64,000 bases of DNA from Trueperaceae bacterium (GCA_002707365.1 PAMQ01000010.1:1-64000), one strand, 5' to 3'; shown: positions 18,276 to 28,294, counted from the stretch's first letter. Translations and numbers: made by a program. Notes: generated by a model from the letters alone, not told the origin.

Positions 18276-19073
18276 CTAGGTAAGGGATTTTGCTTTTAAG
18301 CGCTCACTCCAATAGCGTTCAGTCTGTGTAACTTCCATTCTTTTTCCATCTTTTAAGAAAGGCACAGCCTGGCCCCATAAGTCAGACCCGTCCTTATTCA
18401 TTATTTGTTCGGCAGAGTACTGAGTTAGGTAACTCCGTCGTGGTTGGTCAGTAATATTCGGACCACTACGGTGGAACGTGCGACTTGAAAACACCACGAT
18501 ACTCCCCGCCGGTACAATTGCGGGTACTCCTGGGTCTTCTCCAGAGTATCCGACCTTGTCATTACTCCCTACTTCGCGCTCGTGATCAAAAAGGTCATCT
18601 GGTTTCATTCCTGCACGGTCAAATGGCAGAACATATACCGTACCATTCTCCTCCGACATATCATCAAGTGCGCACCAGCAAGAAAGGTAAGGTTGATGGT
18701 AGTGCCCGATATATCCAGAATCTTGATGCCAAGCGAATTTGCCGCCGACTCTTGGTGCTTTAACTACAAATTGTTCATTAAACAGGTAAGCAGTCTCACC
18801 GAGAGTAGCTCGAGCGATATCAGCCATTAGATCACTGAACATTAATGCAAAACTGTGAGGATTTTCGTGCCCTCGACTAGAAATAAAGTAACGGCTTTTA
18901 TAGTGAGTGATATTGGATTTTGACCGGCCCTCTTCGATATCACGCTCTACCTGTTCAACGTGTTGATCACATTCAGCACGGATTCCTTTAACCTGTTCAT
19001 CAGACATGACTCCCTCTAGGAAGAAAAATCCTTTATCACGATAAGAATTTATGTCTTCTTGTGTTATCAGCAC
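18276..19073 (-). CDS. Phytanoyl-CoA dioxygenase (PhyH) family Fe(II)/2-oxoglutarate oxygenase
   Basis: A 265-residue protein with the PhyH iron-binding facial triad: H116 and D118 in WHQDSGY, and H201 in TFHRSGPN, followed by an arginine (RRSYLTQYS) that would bind 2-oxoglutarate. Family members hydroxylate unactivated carbons of lipids, small metabolites or antibiotics; here the substrate is unknown. It begins with GTG at 19073, seven bases after CCGGAGG. It stands alone on the minus strand between a convergent terminator and the divergent peroxidase gene. Confidence 0.85.
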   Translation of the reverse strand: MLITQEDINSYRDKGFFFLEGVMSDEQVKGIRAECDQHVEQVERDIEEGRSKSNITHYKSRYFISSRGHENPHSFALMFSDLMADIARATLGETAYLFNEQFVVKAPRVGGKFAWHQDSGYIGHYHQPYLSCWCALDDMSEENGTVYVLPFDRAGMKPDDLFDHEREVGSNDKVGYSGEDPGVPAIVPAGSIVVFSSRTFHRSGPNITDQPRRSYLTQYSAEQIMNKDGSDLWGQAVPFLKDGKRMEVTQTERYWSERLKAKSLT

Positions 19074-19218
19074 AACGAACCTCCGGGTTTAATTAACCTA
19101 TCTTTTCATACCAGGTGCAAAACTATCAATACAATAGGGCAGAATATTCCAGAGGCAATTAATCTCGAAGCGTTGCAAATCTTTTTTTCCTTAAGTTACG
19201 TTTGGTACTCTCATGTTC

Positions 19219-19704
19219 ATGTCAAGCTTTTACGAACACACCCTAGAGACAATCAATGGTGAATCTTGTTCCCTCAAAAAGTACGCGGGCAGGGTTTGCT
19301 TAGTAGTTAACGTAGCATCAGAGTGCGGGAAAACCCCGCAATATCAGGGACTACAGGTAATCTACGATGAATATCGTGACCGAGGCTTTGAGGTTCTGGG
19401 GGTCCCTTGCAACCAATTCGGAAGCCAGGAGCCCGGGAATGAAAAAGAGATCCGGGCTTTTTGCACTAACAATTACGGAATCACCTTCCCAATGTTCGCT
19501 AAGGTGGACGTAAATGGTGCTGGTCGTAACTCTCTATATGCCTGGTTAACCGAACAGGATACCCAACCAGACGGAGCCGGAGATATCTCCTGGAACTTCA
19601 CAAAATTCTTGGTTAACAGGGAAGGTCAGGTGGGAGCCCGTTTTGGACCAGATGTTGAACCGGAATCGACCGATCTATTGAAAGCCATAAACGTAGCTCT
19701 TTAA
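19219..19704 (+). CDS. Glutathione peroxidase family protein (Cys type)
   Basis: The 161-residue protein follows the GPx fold with the peroxidatic cysteine C36 in NVASECGKT (Cys, not selenocysteine), the glutamine in PCNQFGSQEPG and the W-N pair in DISWNFTKFLV. Most bacterial Cys-type enzymes of this family use thioredoxin to reduce lipid or alkyl hydroperoxides. I prefer the ATG at 19219 over the one at 19213 because TACTCT lies seven bases ahead of it and no ribosome site exists, which fits a leaderless message. It is divergent from the PhyH oxygenase and convergent with the sulfatase. Confidence 0.88.
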   Translation: MSSFYEHTLETINGESCSLKKYAGRVCLVVNVASECGKTPQYQGLQVIYDEYRDRGFEVLGVPCNQFGSQEPGNEKEIRAFCTNNYGITFPMFAKVDVNGAGRNSLYAWLTEQDTQPDGAGDISWNFTKFLVNREGQVGARFGPDVEPESTDLLKAINVAL

Positions 19705-19762
19705 CCTCTCGTTCGGGAAGCACAATACATCCGGTTATATCTCGCGAAGGAATAGGAAAAAC

Positions 19763-21259
19763 CTATTCTTCTACGGAACTTCCATCGTATAGGTGGTCAT
19801 CAGCGTCAACAACACGACCGTCAGGTAACCGGTAGTGAGTCGCGGCGCGGCTTGTAGTTTTTGGTGACTTCTTATGCTTTTCATCATTTTCGCGGGCATG
19901 ATCGAGACTGTCCCAGTCATCAAAAGACTCGAAAATTTCGTTTAAGGGTAGGTCAAGATTCTTATCTATATGACTCTTGGCAAGATCTTGTGTTTCCCCT
20001 GGGTCGTTCTGAAGATCGAACAATCTTGGTGGCGCTGCGGGGAATTCTATTCGCTTCCACCGTTGATCTCGCACCATCCGGAACCTAGTCTCCTTAGCAC
20101 CACCCAATATTTGGCTGATGGCGTAAGTTTTCCGCCGGAGATCAGAGCAACCATCGATTAAAGGACCTAGGGTCTCGCCGTCCAGTCCATTAGGAGGTTC
20201 AATTCCAGCCCAGGAGCAGAAAGTTGGGAAGAGGTCGGTCAATTCAACAGGCTCTTCGACCCGCGTACCTGGGGGTATTCCGGGACCGGCAATGAGCAAT
20301 GGTACGGCTGCGGAAGCTTGATAATAGCTGCGCTTCCACCACAGACCGTGTTCTCCAGCCATCTCACCGTGGTCGGCACTGTAAATCACAAAGGTATTAT
20401 CAAGCAATCCATTACGCTGAAAACCAGCTAGGAGCTCTCTAACCTGGTCGTCAACATAATCAACTGAAGCGTAGTAAGCAGTTAGAGCGTTACGGTGCTC
20501 GTCTTCGCTGAAATGTTGGAGGCCAAAATCCTCGACAATAAATCGATCGTGTGGGTGGAAATGATCGAGATTATCGGGTGGTTTAAGTTTGGGCAATTCT
20601 CTATTCTGGTATTTCCGGACGTATCGACCAGGTGCAGTAAGCGGAAAATGAGGTCGAAAGTAGGAGGTACATAGAAACCAGGGGGTTTCCGGATTTTCAT
20701 CAGAGAATTCTGAGGCCCAAGCTAAACTCTCTCTTGTGACTATCGTGTCAGAGTGGAGACTCTCGGGAATAACGGATGGGCCAGCGAAGGGAAACCGCCC
20801 TACGGCGTGATCAGTAGAACGACCATCAGCTGTCGAAGGGGGATCAGGTTGGTGCAAATCAATTTTCGAAGCAACAAGGTCACCGAAGGGTCGGTGTTGG
20901 AAACCGTGATTTTGCTCAATGCCTCTAAAGTGCATCTTGCCAACTGCTGCGGTAGCGTAGCCGTGATTTCCTAGCCATTTTGGGATGGTCTGATACTCTT
21001 CGGACAGCTGAGCTTCGTTGTCCCAGGCTCCGCAACGATGTGGGTAACGACCAGTTAGGAGCGATAAACGACTTGGGATGCATTGGGGTGCCTGACAGTA
21101 AGCAGCACCGAACTGAACACCCTTTTGAGCAAGTGCATCTAGTGCTTTAGTGTCAACTATTTGGTTGCCATTGAAACCTGCAATGTTTCCACTACGTTGA
21201 TCACTAAGGATAAGAAGAATATTGGGCTTACCCTTAATCGATTTCATTACGACATCCAT
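19763..21259 (-). CDS. Sulfatase, Cys-type (formylglycine-dependent)
   Basis: A 498-residue type I sulfatase. The N-terminal ILSDQRSG segment supplies calcium ligands, and C60-I-P-S-R (C60 to R64) followed by LSLLTGRYPHR is the CxPSR site in which Cys is converted to formylglycine. Further on, SADHGEMAGEHGLWWKR is the usual metal and substrate site. There is no signal peptide, so it would act on sulfate esters inside the cell. The maturase is not in this window. A second ATG at 21247 could be the real start. A short inverted repeat overlaps its 3' end (19750-19768). Confidence 0.87.
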   Translation of the reverse strand: MDVVMKSIKGKPNILLILSDQRSGNIAGFNGNQIVDTKALDALAQKGVQFGAAYCQAPQCIPSRLSLLTGRYPHRCGAWDNEAQLSEEYQTIPKWLGNHGYATAAVGKMHFRGIEQNHGFQHRPFGDLVASKIDLHQPDPPSTADGRSTDHAVGRFPFAGPSVIPESLHSDTIVTRESLAWASEFSDENPETPWFLCTSYFRPHFPLTAPGRYVRKYQNRELPKLKPPDNLDHFHPHDRFIVEDFGLQHFSEDEHRNALTAYYASVDYVDDQVRELLAGFQRNGLLDNTFVIYSADHGEMAGEHGLWWKRSYYQASAAVPLLIAGPGIPPGTRVEEPVELTDLFPTFCSWAGIEPPNGLDGETLGPLIDGCSDLRRKTYAISQILGGAKETRFRMVRDQRWKRIEFPAAPPRLFDLQNDPGETQDLAKSHIDKNLDLPLNEIFESFDDWDSLDHARENDEKHKKSPKTTSRAATHYRLPDGRVVDADDHLYDGSSVEE

Positions 21260-21339
21260 ATTTTTCCGATAAACCTTTTTGTTTTACTGTATTCGCCTCG
21301 AAAAGGATCAACCAATTTCCACAGAAATATCTTTTGTCT

Positions 21340-23415
21340 TTAATTTTTTCCACCACCCTCACCTGGGTACAAATGACAAGCTACATCATGCCCTTCACCA
21401 TGATTAGATTTTGTTGGAAAAGTAACGTCGCAAATCCCTGGTATTGCCTCTGGGCATCGTGCGTGGAATGGACAACCACTAGGCACTGTTAATGCGTTAG
21501 CAGGTTCGCCATCTATGACGGAACGCATTTTGTGGCGGTTTGCTGGATCCGGTTCCGGAACCGCGGCAAGTAGACCACGGGTGTATGGATGCATTGGCGA
21601 ATCTATGACCCTCGAAGCCGGCCCAATCTCAACTACGCGACCAAGGTACAACACCACAATCCGGTCAGCGAAGTATCGGGCGCTAGCGAGGTCGTGAGTA
21701 ATAGTCAGGAGGGTTAGGTCACTGTCTTCCTGTAGTTCACGGAGTAAATATAAAATCTCGGCACGACTACTAGCGTCGATCATCGAAACCGGTTCGTCAG
21801 CCACCAATAATTGTGGCTCTAATACCATGCCTCGGGCAATGCTCACTAGTTGTCTCTGACCACCAGAAAGCACGTGAGGGTATAGTTTTGCGAACTCTGA
21901 AGTAGGTTCGAGTTTTACTTTTTCAAGTGCAGTTTTGACGCGTCTTTGTCGCTCTTTTACGGATTTTACTCCTTGTACCACAAGTGGCTCTTCAACTAGA
22001 TTGTACACCTGTTGGTAAGGACTCAAGCTGGCATAGGGGTCTTGAAAGACTGCCTGTACTCTTTGGCGAAAATACCGTAAATCAGCTTCGGTCTTAACCG
22101 TGACGTCCTGATTATCGAACTTGATTCGTCCTTGCACTGGGGTTCCCAATCGTAAGAGCGCCCGTGCGAGTGTAGATTTTCCACTTCCACTCTCCCCTAC
22201 TACTGCAACACTTTCACCGCGGTAAAGATTAAGATCAACTAGTTCTAATGCTTTTACCGGAGCATTACCGAGGAAACCGCGTCTAACCCAATAGTAAAAA
22301 CTGACACCCTTCATCTCTACTAGTGGGTCCTCATTATGATGTACGTCAGCTACTGGTAGGGTTTCAGAACGAGAAGAATTAGGATGAACAGATGAAGATT
22401 TACCGGATTCTGATTCATTGCCGCTGTCCGACAAGTTAGCTTCTTGTTTCACTCCATCAGGTAACGGCTGGTATTGCCAGCAGCGGGCTGACGGGCCGGC
22501 TTTGATTTCAACTAGAGCAGGTTCATGAGTTTGGCAAGGCTCGAACGCTACGGAGCAACGGGGTTGAAAGCGACACCCTAGGAAGGGATAACTTGGGTCG
22601 GGCGGTGTACCGGAAAGGAAAGTTGGGCGTGTGTTACTTCGTAGTCGCGGAATGCTGTTCAACAGCGCCTGAGTATAAGGATCATTAGGGGCTGTAAGGA
22701 CTTTTTCAGCTGGACCAATTTCACGTACTTGTCCTGCATAGAGAACTGCCAGTCTATCGCACAGGTCACTAGCGAGGGCAAGATCGTGAGTAATGAAAAG
22801 CATCGACACGCCATATTCCGAACACAAATTCTTCAGAAGGTTCATGATTTGTGCCTGGATCGATACGTCAAGTGCACTAGTGGGCTCATCTAGAATTAGA
22901 AGATCGGGCTTTAACGCTAGGGCCATGGCAATCATGACACGCTGGCGCATACCCCCTGAGAGCTCGTGCGGGTACCGAAGTCTAATCTCTGGCCCAAGGC
23001 CGACCTGTTCTAGCAATTCAGATGCTCGGTTACGGCTCTCACGTCGACCCAAAGCATCAAGTCGCCAACACTCTGCCAATTGTTCCCCTACCCGCAACAC
23101 CGGGTTAAGAGCATGCATTGCGTTCTGAAGCACCATTGATATGCAACGCCAGCGTATGTCGGTACGGAATTGCTCATCGCTCATGCTCTCTAGGCTGAGG
23201 TCCCCAAGGCGCATTCGACCGGAGATAGTAGTACCTTTTGGTAGTAGACGCATTAGCGCCCTAGCGAGGCTACTTTTACCACTGCCCGATTCCCCGATTA
23301 TCCCTAAAGCCTCACCACCGAGGGCCAGGTTTAACGACACGTTATCGACCGCTTTTACCTCGTTTCCGCCACGCCGATAACTTACATTCAAATTATCAAT
23401 TAGAAGATGTTTCAT
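21340..23415 (-). CDS. Fused dipeptide/oligopeptide ABC transporter ATPase (DppD-DppF fusion)
   Basis: The 691-residue protein holds two complete ATPase units. The first (about 1-320) has Walker A GESGSGKSS, signature LSGGMRQR, Walker B LLILDEPTSALD and the DppD-type cysteine-rich tail (CRFQPRCS). After a Ser/Glu-rich linker (about 325-355) the second (about 360-690) has GESGSGKST, LSGGQRQL, LLVADEPVSMID and its own tail (CPFHARC). Normally these are separate DppD and DppF proteins; fusion fixes the heterodimer ratio. Its ATG overlaps the stop of the DppC-type permease by four bases. It powers the minus-strand importer. Confidence 0.92.
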   Translation of the reverse strand: MKHLLIDNLNVSYRRGGNEVKAVDNVSLNLALGGEALGIIGESGSGKSSLARALMRLLPKGTTISGRMRLGDLSLESMSDEQFRTDIRWRCISMVLQNAMHALNPVLRVGEQLAECWRLDALGRRESRNRASELLEQVGLGPEIRLRYPHELSGGMRQRVMIAMALALKPDLLILDEPTSALDVSIQAQIMNLLKNLCSEYGVSMLFITHDLALASDLCDRLAVLYAGQVREIGPAEKVLTAPNDPYTQALLNSIPRLRSNTRPTFLSGTPPDPSYPFLGCRFQPRCSVAFEPCQTHEPALVEIKAGPSARCWQYQPLPDGVKQEANLSDSGNESESGKSSSVHPNSSRSETLPVADVHHNEDPLVEMKGVSFYYWVRRGFLGNAPVKALELVDLNLYRGESVAVVGESGSGKSTLARALLRLGTPVQGRIKFDNQDVTVKTEADLRYFRQRVQAVFQDPYASLSPYQQVYNLVEEPLVVQGVKSVKERQRRVKTALEKVKLEPTSEFAKLYPHVLSGGQRQLVSIARGMVLEPQLLVADEPVSMIDASSRAEILYLLRELQEDSDLTLLTITHDLASARYFADRIVVLYLGRVVEIGPASRVIDSPMHPYTRGLLAAVPEPDPANRHKMRSVIDGEPANALTVPSGCPFHARCPEAIPGICDVTFPTKSNHGEGHDVACHLYPGEGGGKN

Positions 23416-24854
23416 TGTTGTTCCCGAAGACGCGGGTTAACGACCGTTTCCATCCCTAGTGCCAGTAGCATGAAGGTAACGGCTGTAAGTACAATCAGGA
23501 GTCCAGGCGGTACTATCCACCACCAATAACCTAAAAACACTGCACCCGTTCGGAATCCCTGCTCTAGTATCTGACCCCAGGTCGGTAAACTAGGATCTCC
23601 AAGCCCAAGAAAAGAAAGACCTGCTTCGGCAAGTATCGCTCCAGGAGCGAAGAAGATCAATTGCGCAAGCACGAAGGGCGCAGTATGGGGGAATACATGA
23701 TGACGCAATATGTGAGCTGTCGATGCTCCTAATGTACGTGCTGCCTCTACCTCAGGACTGTTGCGAAGGGGCAACACCATTGACCGCACTAAGATGGTTA
23801 AACCCGGCCAGCTAAATACCACTAAGATCGCTAGGATTAACCACAACTGTGATCCCAAAATAAACACTAGGAAGATCAGTAGTGGTAGAGCTGGTACGTT
23901 GTTCATAACGTCGGCAACTCGTTGGATTACTAGGTCGGTACGCCCGCCAACAAATCCACTCACTAATCCGAGGGTAGTACCTATCAGAGTGCTGAGGGTG
24001 GAAGCCAAAACACCGATTAGAAGAGCAATGGGCAAACCAAATAGGAGGCCCTCGGCAAGGTCACGACCCAATGTATCCGTCCCAAATAAACCAAATGCAG
24101 CACCACCAGCAACACCTCGCACGCTTGAGACCACATCACCCGAGTCAGCAAGTGTAAAACGTACTTCGAGAACATAGCGGCCGGTCAATGGATCGATCGT
24201 TCCGTCCGAATTTGGTGCACCGAACAGCCCTCTCAAGGGTCTTGATTTGATCTCATCACGGAATGAGGCTTCGCCTGCTGATTCATATACGGAATAGAGC
24301 GAGTCGACGATAATCGGTACTACATCCCTACCACTGGTAAGAAGTAATCGTTTAGGTGTCTCTGCGTAGCGAATGAAAGGTCCGCTCTCTCCTAACCTTG
24401 GCCCTGACACTACCTCGCGCGCTAACGGTATGCGCAAACCGTCGGGCCTTATCAGCGTTACCCAGTATTGGGGAGGCCTCGCAAAGTAGTTAATCTCTCC
24501 CAATGTAAGAGAAAGGAAGGTAGGTGCCAAATTTGAGTCGTGATTAAACGGTAGTTCGAAAACGCGAGATTCCCCTGGGCCTAGGGGCCCGACTACTGTT
24601 GGCTCACGAGTTTCTGTGACTTGGTGCACTGGTCCAGGTTCGCGTGAAAACCAGTTCGTCCACCTAGGGGGGGCAGCGGACGGATTATCGGACCACACAG
24701 CTGGGTTGCTCCAACGCGAGGGACCAAAGTCGAGTGGATAGGTGAACACCACATAAAGGGACGTAAGTGTCAGTCCCACCAGTAAACTCAAGCCCAAGCG
24801 CCCAGGAGCTGAGTCGAAAAGTTGTCTAAGAACCGAGCGTTTGCCCATGCTCAT
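23412..24854 (-). CDS. ABC transporter permease, DppC type with large extracytoplasmic insert
   Basis: From the ATG at 24854 (or 24848) the product is about 480 residues against about 300 for ordinary DppC. After the first helix (LGLSLLVGLTLTSLYVVF) there is an insert of about 200 residues, rich in Pro, Trp and Arg with beta-strand character, on the outer face. It ends at the standard FGTDTLGRDLAEGLLFG segment and the five remaining helices. The EAA loop is seen in VEAARTLGASTAHILRHHVFP. The 5' end overlaps the DppB-type gene by about 29 bases. The insert could help dock the unusual binding protein encoded upstream. Confidence 0.87.
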   Translation of the reverse strand: MSMGKRSVLRQLFDSAPGRLGLSLLVGLTLTSLYVVFTYPLDFGPSRWSNPAVWSDNPSAAPPRWTNWFSREPGPVHQVTETREPTVVGPLGPGESRVFELPFNHDSNLAPTFLSLTLGEINYFARPPQYWVTLIRPDGLRIPLAREVVSGPRLGESGPFIRYAETPKRLLLTSGRDVVPIIVDSLYSVYESAGEASFRDEIKSRPLRGLFGAPNSDGTIDPLTGRYVLEVRFTLADSGDVVSSVRGVAGGAAFGLFGTDTLGRDLAEGLLFGLPIALLIGVLASTLSTLIGTTLGLVSGFVGGRTDLVIQRVADVMNNVPALPLLIFLVFILGSQLWLILAILVVFSWPGLTILVRSMVLPLRNSPEVEAARTLGASTAHILRHHVFPHTAPFVLAQLIFFAPGAILAEAGLSFLGLGDPSLPTWGQILEQGFRTGAVFLGYWWWIVPPGLLIVLTAVTFMLLALGMETVVNPRLREQQ

Positions 24855-25905
24855 AACGCACACGAGGATCGAGAAGCACGTACAGCACCTCCAACACCAT
24901 GCGGGCTGAAACATAAAGTAATGTAAACATGAAGGTCAGCCCAATAATGAGCCCTTCATCTGGCGTGCCTACAATAGCATCGTAGTAGAGTCTCCCCATA
25001 CCTCGCCAATCAAATACTGTTTCCACGAGGATCGAGCCCCCTAACGAGCCAGCAAGCCCTAGAATCAGACCTGTAACTATTGGGGCCGCTGCCGGACGTA
25101 ACACGTGCCGGCGCTCCACCAAGTGCCCAGGCAAACCTTTAGCTCGTGCCAGCATAACGAAGTCCTCCTGGGCCACATCTAACGTGATGGTCCGAACCAC
25201 ATATATATATGGCCCTAGACCAACAAGTACGAGAGTTAACACTGGTAGGATAGCGTGAAAGGCTAAGTCGATAAAGCGTGCGAATCCACCCTCTGGCGGA
25301 GGGGTACTGTACATTCCTCCTGCTGGCAAAAGTCCAAGCTGAAACGATAATAGTAATATCAGCAAGATCCCTGTCCACCAAGCTGGTAGAGCGTAACTAA
25401 TTGATGCCATGTATGAAACGATACGATCGATAAGGCTGCCAACACGAGTGGAAAGCCAAACCCCTAGTGTCAAACCAATAACAGCTGTAATCATCATTGC
25501 TGTGGTGAGCAAAAGAATAGTCGGGGGAAGCCGCTCAAGGACAATATCAGCTATACGGTTGCTTCCGTCAGTAGCTCGCATGGTACGAGCTACACCCAAA
25601 TCAAGGGTAAATACTTGTAAAGCCATACTGGGCAAACGCTGAAACCATGCTCGGTCAAGGCCATAGGAAGAGTTAAGTTCAGTACGCCGTGCTTCAAGCG
25701 CTACTTCTAGGGCCTCTGGGTCTTTGATTGTCTCTGCTAGAGCCGGGCGCAGGGCACGTAACTCCTCCCCAATAACAGCACCGAGCATTCGCTCGCTAAA
25801 TCCAGTCGCACCAAGACTCACCACAAGAAGGATGAGAACTACGAAGAGAACCGCGACCAAGCTTACTGCTCGCACCACTAGTGGGCGCAACAGCGAAGGA
25901 GTCAC
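24826..25905 (-). CDS. ABC transporter permease, DppB type
   Basis: A 359-residue permease with an N-terminal helix, an expanded extracytoplasmic segment (about 35-110) that includes a short charged helix (PEALEVALEARRTEL), then the helices and the EAA loop (EDFVMLARAKGLPGHLVERRHVL) that contacts the ATPase. It starts with GTG at 25905, one base after the stop of the binding-protein gene, with GAGG upstream. Its 3' end overlaps the DppC-type gene. It is part of the 32797-to-21340 operon. Confidence 0.88.
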   Translation of the reverse strand: MTPSLLRPLVVRAVSLVAVLFVVLILLVVSLGATGFSERMLGAVIGEELRALRPALAETIKDPEALEVALEARRTELNSSYGLDRAWFQRLPSMALQVFTLDLGVARTMRATDGSNRIADIVLERLPPTILLLTTAMMITAVIGLTLGVWLSTRVGSLIDRIVSYMASISYALPAWWTGILLILLLSFQLGLLPAGGMYSTPPPEGGFARFIDLAFHAILPVLTLVLVGLGPYIYVVRTITLDVAQEDFVMLARAKGLPGHLVERRHVLRPAAAPIVTGLILGLAGSLGGSILVETVFDWRGMGRLYYDAIVGTPDEGLIIGLTFMFTLLYVSARMVLEVLYVLLDPRVRYEHGQTLGS

Positions 25906-25906
25906 G

Positions 25907-28294
25907 CTACGGAAGAACCTCTACATCTACGCGTCGTTCAGCAATAAGCGCAAGCTCGCTAGACGAAGCAGCCAAATGCAGATGATAGAGACCTGGGAAT
26001 AAATCCTTAGATACTTCGGTCGTCACCTCGACTTTGAACAACCCATTTTCGTCCTGCTGGGCAATACCACTATCAACTGTTTGGTTAGTAGCAGCATCTA
26101 GTAAAAGATAACGCAATTCGAGCTCACCGGGAGCCGTAACATTGATTTCCCATTCTCCTTCTTTGCCGGAGCGCAACGCACTTTCAACAGGAGCATCAAT
26201 AAGAATTTCTTTTGGCTGACCAAGGTATCGCTGTCCCGGCTGAAAGGGATAGGATTCATCTCGGAAAGCCCGTAGCTCAGCAAATTGTGCTGGTGGATCG
26301 TAACGAGCCAACCAAAAGGGACCATTACTAATCACTAGATGATCTGTCTCGTCAATCCAGGTTAGTGCAGCTCTATAACGCTCCTCAGCTTCATCGGCGG
26401 CCACAAGGGTACGGCCTCCGAAATCAAATACGCCCTCTGGCTGAAACTCTTCTCTTGAGAACCTCTTTAGGGTGCGCTCAACCAACTTAGCGTCGCGTTT
26501 CATTACAAGGCTGATCCAAGGCACATTGAAACGTGCTGCGGCTGTGTCGCTATAAGCAGCCCGGCGTTGCGAAAACACCAAATCATCCATTGCGGCAAGA
26601 ACTTCCCATGGGGTTGAGAAGGACGCTGGACTCGCGTACTCAGCAATAGAACTCTGGTCAAAGTGCCAAAAGTCGACGTATACCTCGAGCCGGTTGTCTT
26701 CTAGTAGGCGGTAGCCTCGGAGGGTCTCAAGATACGGTCGAGAGGTAATGGCTAACGCAGCTTCGGTGCGGGCCTTATCCGGGTCATAGGCTAGTTCATA
26801 AGCTTGCGCGATGCTGTATAGAGCGTCGGCAATGGTTATTGGCTGGCCGTGATGCCAGTTACTACCAATATACTTTGAGTAATCGAATATTACTTTGCTG
26901 CGCGCTTGAGCTGTTGGTTCCACAGGCACCCAGCGCTTTGCCGTCACGTCCCAAAGCATCGCATCGTCTGGAATCTCCAGAGTAGAATCCGGCCCGGCAG
27001 TTTGAACTTCGAAAGATGCACGAAAAGGGCCTGGTACGCCTGTAAATGGATGGTTCCAGAGGGGAGGATCCGTAAGGTTTCGCCAAATGTCAACGCCGTA
27101 AACATCACCAAATCCAGCTATCGGATTCCAGGTGGTGCGTTCAGTCCATACCCATAGGTGTCCTACGGTCAAGTCCTGGCGCCCTGGGACGTACGCTTCT
27201 CGAAGGGTCCAAGGCGACCGCGGTCCAGCGACTACATCACTTGTCACACCTTTTAACTCTGCAGTAGAGACAAAGTTGTTAGTAACTGTGGCTAACCACA
27301 CTCTCACTGACTCATCAAGTGCCAGAGAAGTCATCTCTGCGTATACGGCGTCGCGCTCTTCGCGACTTGAAAACTCGCCCCGGAAAAGCTGTTTGCCTAA
27401 TTCATCTAAACGGGGCATTTCGTATTGCCAGAATCCCATTTCCTGCCAACCTGGCATGTTTCCCAACCAGGGGGCAGTCATGGAATTTATGGTGCCAACA
27501 TCGTACCGCCGCGGTGCACCTCGACTCCAACCCTCTGTGTATAGATGCCACTCAAACGAAGCAGGGTCAGTGGAGTAAACGGTAAGTACAGCCGGAGCAA
27601 AGTTTTGATATGAGATAGCAACGTCGAACCCAGCCTGGTCAAGCTCGGCTCGAATTAAATCGCTAATCTCACGCCGTTCATCCTCTACGCGACCGATAAA
27701 ACGTAGGCGAATCGGCTGACCACCGTAGTGCCAACGATCGTCAACAAATTCAGCTCCTGCACCGCGCATTGCTTCTGCAATGCGCTGTCGGGCAAATTCC
27801 GGGTCATATCGAATGCCCGAACCTCGATCTATCTCGTACACCGTGAGGTAATCGTAGTCGAGTGGACTTACGTGCGACAACATCGGTGTTGCAAGACCCC
27901 TGTAGAGATCTTGAGCTATGAATTCTCGGTCTACAAGAAACTGCATCGCGCGCCGGACCTCAGGCAGAGAGAAGGGATTAAGTCTGCCATCTGGAGCAGG
28001 TGCTGGATTGAGAATAAGCGAAAGTGTTGTGGAAGGAGCTTCGTAAAGTTGAGTTGTTGGGTCGTCCTGTAAATCTAATGCGGCGTCTGTACGTAAACCA
28101 AAATAGTACAGATCCATGTTGCCACTAGTAAGCTCGAGCGGTGCGCGATCAACATGAAAAGATCGAAAAAACACTTTATCAGCTGCAGGACCAGGCTGCG
28201 AGTGGGGAGGCTCGTATTCCTCGGCAAGAACAGTGGCTGTTATTAGAACAAAGCATGTTGTGATTGCCCACACGACTTTAGTAGGACGATTCAT
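25907..28294 (-). CDS. Large ABC transporter substrate-binding protein with SBP_bac_5 halves in swapped order
   Basis: From the ATG at 28294 this is a 795-residue exported protein with a signal peptide (MNRPTKVVWAITTCFVLI, Ala cleavage region near 23-25). It is far longer than the usual 500-550. Residues about 40-365 read like the second half of SBP_bac_5 proteins (SGNMDLYY; NPFSLPEVRRAMQFLVDRE near 106-124; YDPEFARQRIAEAM). Residues about 375-690 read like the first half (LTVGHLWVWTERTTWNP; NWHHGQPITIADAL near 479-492; SNGPFWLARY near 656-665). A beta-rich tail (700-795) follows. It should capture peptides or oligomers for the permeases downstream. Confidence 0.85.
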   Translation of the reverse strand: MNRPTKVVWAITTCFVLITATVLAEEYEPPHSQPGPAADKVFFRSFHVDRAPLELTSGNMDLYYFGLRTDAALDLQDDPTTQLYEAPSTTLSLILNPAPAPDGRLNPFSLPEVRRAMQFLVDREFIAQDLYRGLATPMLSHVSPLDYDYLTVYEIDRGSGIRYDPEFARQRIAEAMRGAGAEFVDDRWHYGGQPIRLRFIGRVEDERREISDLIRAELDQAGFDVAISYQNFAPAVLTVYSTDPASFEWHLYTEGWSRGAPRRYDVGTINSMTAPWLGNMPGWQEMGFWQYEMPRLDELGKQLFRGEFSSREERDAVYAEMTSLALDESVRVWLATVTNNFVSTAELKGVTSDVVAGPRSPWTLREAYVPGRQDLTVGHLWVWTERTTWNPIAGFGDVYGVDIWRNLTDPPLWNHPFTGVPGPFRASFEVQTAGPDSTLEIPDDAMLWDVTAKRWVPVEPTAQARSKVIFDYSKYIGSNWHHGQPITIADALYSIAQAYELAYDPDKARTEAALAITSRPYLETLRGYRLLEDNRLEVYVDFWHFDQSSIAEYASPASFSTPWEVLAAMDDLVFSQRRAAYSDTAAARFNVPWISLVMKRDAKLVERTLKRFSREEFQPEGVFDFGGRTLVAADEAEERYRAALTWIDETDHLVISNGPFWLARYDPPAQFAELRAFRDESYPFQPGQRYLGQPKEILIDAPVESALRSGKEGEWEINVTAPGELELRYLLLDAATNQTVDSGIAQQDENGLFKVEVTTEVSKDLFPGLYHLHLAASSSELALIAERRVDVEVLP

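Noticed and set aside
19750-19768. GAATAGG/CCTATTC hairpin as terminator between the peroxidase and sulfatase genes
   Set aside because: The stem is only 7 bp with an A5 loop, it overlaps the sulfatase stop codon and has no T-run; too weak to list as a terminator.
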